Source of the DNA: Himantopus leucocephalus | Taxonomy: Eukaryota > Chordata > Aves > Charadriiformes > Recurvirostridae | Assembly (NCBI GenBank): GCA_003993805.1 | Contig: RSEF01000012.1 | Coordinates: 1,853,832-1,917,831 of the forward strand | Direction of reading: 5' to 3' | Length of the DNA stretch: 64,000 bases | In this document: one piece after another, positions 61,701-64,000 of the stretch | How the letters are laid out: each line of letters starts with the position of its first letter | Numbering within the stretch: position 1 is the stretch's first letter | Translations under genes and position numbers: made by a program | The notes under the pieces: generated by a model | Told to the model about the DNA's origin: nothing | The model's input: the letters and a program-made list of their open reading frames with translations, nothing else | Database searches by the model: none

Positions 61701-63724
61701 TGACATCTAGAGGTCCGCTCCTACTGTAAGAATGCAAGGTCAAATTTTGCTGAGAAGGATATTGATATCTGGATTAAAAGAGAACAATTGTGAGGATTTT
61801 GGAGAGCCACGTCTCGAAGAAATAAATCACCCACGCTGTTCTGAATGTGTCGGGTTACTGTGCCCGCGATGGAGCGTTGCTCTGTACACATGCACGGTTC
61901 AAGCACAACCGGCTGGAGCACCCAGCGTTGGTGCTGCTGCATACATGCGATGCATTTGCAGTTGTAGAGCAGCCAGCTGCTGGATGCCACGCATTTGGAA
62001 GAGCAGTTGATAGCCGTGGCAATACCCAGTTGTGTCCCTGAGCTTTTCTTACAAGACAGAGGATCAGATTGCATAATGCAGAAAAATCCCATATTATAAA
62101 GGATATCTGGCAATTGCAGTGTTGCCTCATAGACCCTGGGTATCCTGTTAGAATAGGAACCTGAAACTTGGACCCTGGGGGCCCATATCTTGAGTTAAAT
62201 TTTATCTGTTTGACAGATGTTAACCCAGGTCCTCTGGGAAAGAAACTATGGATGTAACAGACAACAGAATTTGTCTTTCAAGAATTTGGAAAGCCAAATT
62301 CTACACAATGAAGAGTGTTTACTATCTGCTGCTGACTCTGCCAGCAATGGACAAGCTGTTAATCGTATTGTCGCTCTGTTTCCTATGTATACACGAGAGA
62401 TTATCCACTTACCACTGCTGAAACACACTTGGAGGTTGTAAATTGGAAACTTCTATATGACAGGGCAGTAACTGTGATTTCAACTGTAATAGCCCATGCA
62501 AACCTGGCTTAAACTATGTGTGGTAGGCGCAGTTGAAATACAGGATGCAAAACCAGACCATATCCCGAAGGGTGTGTGAAAGAGAGCCATAGTCTGCACT
62601 TGGTACAGGAGCTACAGAGGGAATACTGAAATATTTATTAATATTTCTCAGAAGTATTAAGTTACTGTGCATATCCATCTCTGCGTTGAACACATCAGGT
62701 CAGTGTCTGATGTTTTTGCAAGTCCAATTTTCTGGAGTCTGGGGTTTACTGCTGATTTCCAACATGAGCTGGGAAAACGACAGTGTTTCTCTACCTCTTT
62801 AAAAAAAGAATTGTCTCTGTGAACCAGCTCAAGCTGGAGTCAGCACATCAAATCCTCGTTGTTTCCATTTATATATCAGTACTCCTCACTGCATGAAATT
62901 TGTGGTGTGTCTGGATGTGACCACCTGAATTTAGGCAGCACCCTCGGTGCTCCTCGGATAGCGGGAACCTGAGTCTGGGTCTGTGTTGCTCCAAAATGTT
63001 TCTTTTTCCCATCAGAAACAAAGGATGGAGCAGGATAAAACCCCTCCTGCAAACCAGGGCATGGAGCACTTCAGAGAAGCAACCTCTGCCTGTCGAAATC
63101 CTCCTCCCTTCCCAACCTGGAAGGCTTTTAACCCTTTGTGCTGGGTTCCAAACTGCCAGGGGCTCCCATCCTGCTGCTGCGCTTGCTGTGCTGGCGGGCA
63201 GGACCGAGGAGCCTTTGCATCTTTAAAGTTCTGATGAATAGTTTGTGAGGCTCTTTGTCGTGAGGTCTGCCCAGCTCCTGGCAATCTTGCCAATGTCACA
63301 CCTTTTCTGAAGTTGAAGAAGGCAAAGCGGTGCCAGCTATGAATTGCCTGGCCCGCGATTGCCCAGGTTTAGGCTATCTGGGGATGGAATCGGGGAGCGT
63401 GCGGAGGGCGTCCCTGCCTCTCCTTTGCCAGCTGTCCCTGTGACTCGCCAGAGGTCAGTTTCAACGAAGCCGAGCAGCTTTGGTTTGGATTTAGAGGAGA
63501 TGAAATTAGACTGCAGCTATCCAGAAGAGAGTGTTGCAAAATCCAGGCCTTTAAAAGTCTGGCTCAGAAACCCCGGTCATTTGGGGCTGTTTATTAATTC
63601 TGGTATTTTGAATTTTTAGCCTGTCCTCTTGTTGCGCTCACAAAAGCTCCCCAAAGTCACAGCATGTTTAAAAAAAAAAATAATCGTTGCTGTTATTATT
63701 ATTTAACATAACTGGAGATTCCCA
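58711..63724. other. Non-coding DNA with simple repeats and one CpG-retaining patch
   Basis: Listed separately: the poly-T run with a gap at 59032-59074. Other low-complexity tracts are an A-rich (AAAT)n-like run at about 59285-59311, an A-rich run at 61555-61605 and an A-run at 63669-63680. Overlapping open frames on both strands at 61.7-62.1 kb and 63.0-63.6 kb have no recognisable product. The CpG patch at 61810-62016 is discussed in the findings. Confidence 0.6.
59032..59074. repeat. Poly-T run containing a 4-N gap
   Basis: Nineteen T residues, NNNN, one C, then nineteen T residues. The assembly could not resolve the homopolymer. On the minus strand it would be a poly-A tail, but no AATAAA lies within the expected distance and the adjacent sequence is not a recognisable gene copy. 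Confidence 0.9.
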
Positions 63725-64000
63725 CACGCCGACCTGTCCCCGGGGAGGTGGCCCCGGAGAAAAACGCGGTACCCGGCAAGCACGGCAGGGACAGGTCCGC
63801 GGCGGGTACCACCCGCCTGGAAGATGGGACGGAGCCCGCGATGTCCCCCGTCGGTCGGGGCCGGGCGGGGGGGACGCCCGCCGCCGCGGCAGTGCCCGGG
63901 GAGGCGCCTGCCTTTGCCCCCGCCGGCGGGGGACGGGGGACAGACCGGGCGGGGGGCTGACGGCGGGAGGCCGCGGCCGGGGCGCGCCCGCCCGGTGCGC
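63725..64000. promoter_or_regulatory. CpG island edge, probable promoter of a neighbouring gene
   Basis: From about 63725 to the window end the sequence becomes very GC-rich with dense CpG (for example gcccgccgccgcggc and aggccgcggccggggcgcgc). It lacks the minisatellite seen at 37 kb and continues beyond the window. Islands like this usually mark vertebrate promoters or first exons. Direction of transcription cannot be told. A 70-codon frame here starts at GTG and reflects base composition only. Confidence 0.75.
63928..63956 (+). promoter_or_regulatory. G-quadruplex-prone G-run cluster
   Basis: Four G-runs on the plus strand (5, 5, 3 and 6 G) are separated by 2-, 7- and 1-nt loops, meeting the usual G3+N1-7 rule. 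A second cluster lies at 63857-63873. Both are common near promoters. Confidence 0.7.

Noticed and set aside
61721..62113. 130-codon minus-strand frame over the CpG patch
   Set aside because: The first codon is TTG, two plus-strand frames overlap it, and no family is recognised.
63748..63960. 70-codon frame in the right-hand CpG island
   Set aside because: It starts at GTG, is Gly/Ala/Pro/Arg-rich from base composition and matches nothing. It could only matter as part of an exon that extends beyond the window.
1..64000. Endogenous retrovirus, intact LINE or tRNA/rRNA gene
   Set aside because: I saw no long terminal repeat pair, no gag/pol-like translation, no reverse transcriptase frame and no cloverleaf with A and B boxes. 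Only truncated CR1 3' ends and decayed SINEs were found.

Overview
This window is vertebrate nuclear DNA and most probably comes from a bird. The main evidence is two 3'-truncated CR1 LINE copies. The one at 1791-2001 carries the avian-type 3' end (on the minus strand, ATTCTATGATTCT). Young repeats are otherwise scarce, CpG is depleted outside two short islands, and there are many decayed MIR/CORE-SINE-like fragments, as expected of old amniote euchromatin. The sequence is a draft assembly. It has a 100-N gap, two single-N joins whose flanks are duplicated, and a 4-N gap inside a poly-T run.

I found no protein-coding exon, rRNA, tRNA or intact mobile element that I can defend. Most of the longer open frames are short, overlap each other on both strands, often start at GTG, TTG or CTG, and resemble no protein family I know. 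The longest gap-free frame (193 codons, minus strand, 20140-20721) is about what chance would give in 64 kb. The window reads as an intergenic region or a large intron.

Layout. 1-36.7 kb is mostly non-coding sequence holding one CR1 (1.8 kb), scattered ancient SINE fragments, an AT-rich tract (4.7 kb), a well-formed 53-nt hairpin (11.2 kb) and a single-N join (15.0 kb). 36.8-37.5 kb is a GC- and CpG-rich block with a degenerate minisatellite and the 100-N gap. It is a plausible promoter with two good splice-donor-like sites nearby, followed by two identical octamer motifs exactly 20 bp apart. 37.6-58.7 kb is rich in ancient SINE fragments (10 of the 18 recognised) and ends with an older CR1 (58.0-58.4 kb). 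58.7-63.7 kb is featureless apart from low-complexity tracts and an isolated CpG-retaining patch (61.8-62.0 kb). 63.7-64.0 kb is the edge of a strong CpG island that runs off the window and is probably the promoter of a neighbouring gene.

No operon, defence system, phage or other new system is visible. The observations most worth following are the hairpin at 11.2 kb, the gap-interrupted CpG island with its octamer pair at 37 kb, and the unusual visibility of ancient SINE-like elements.
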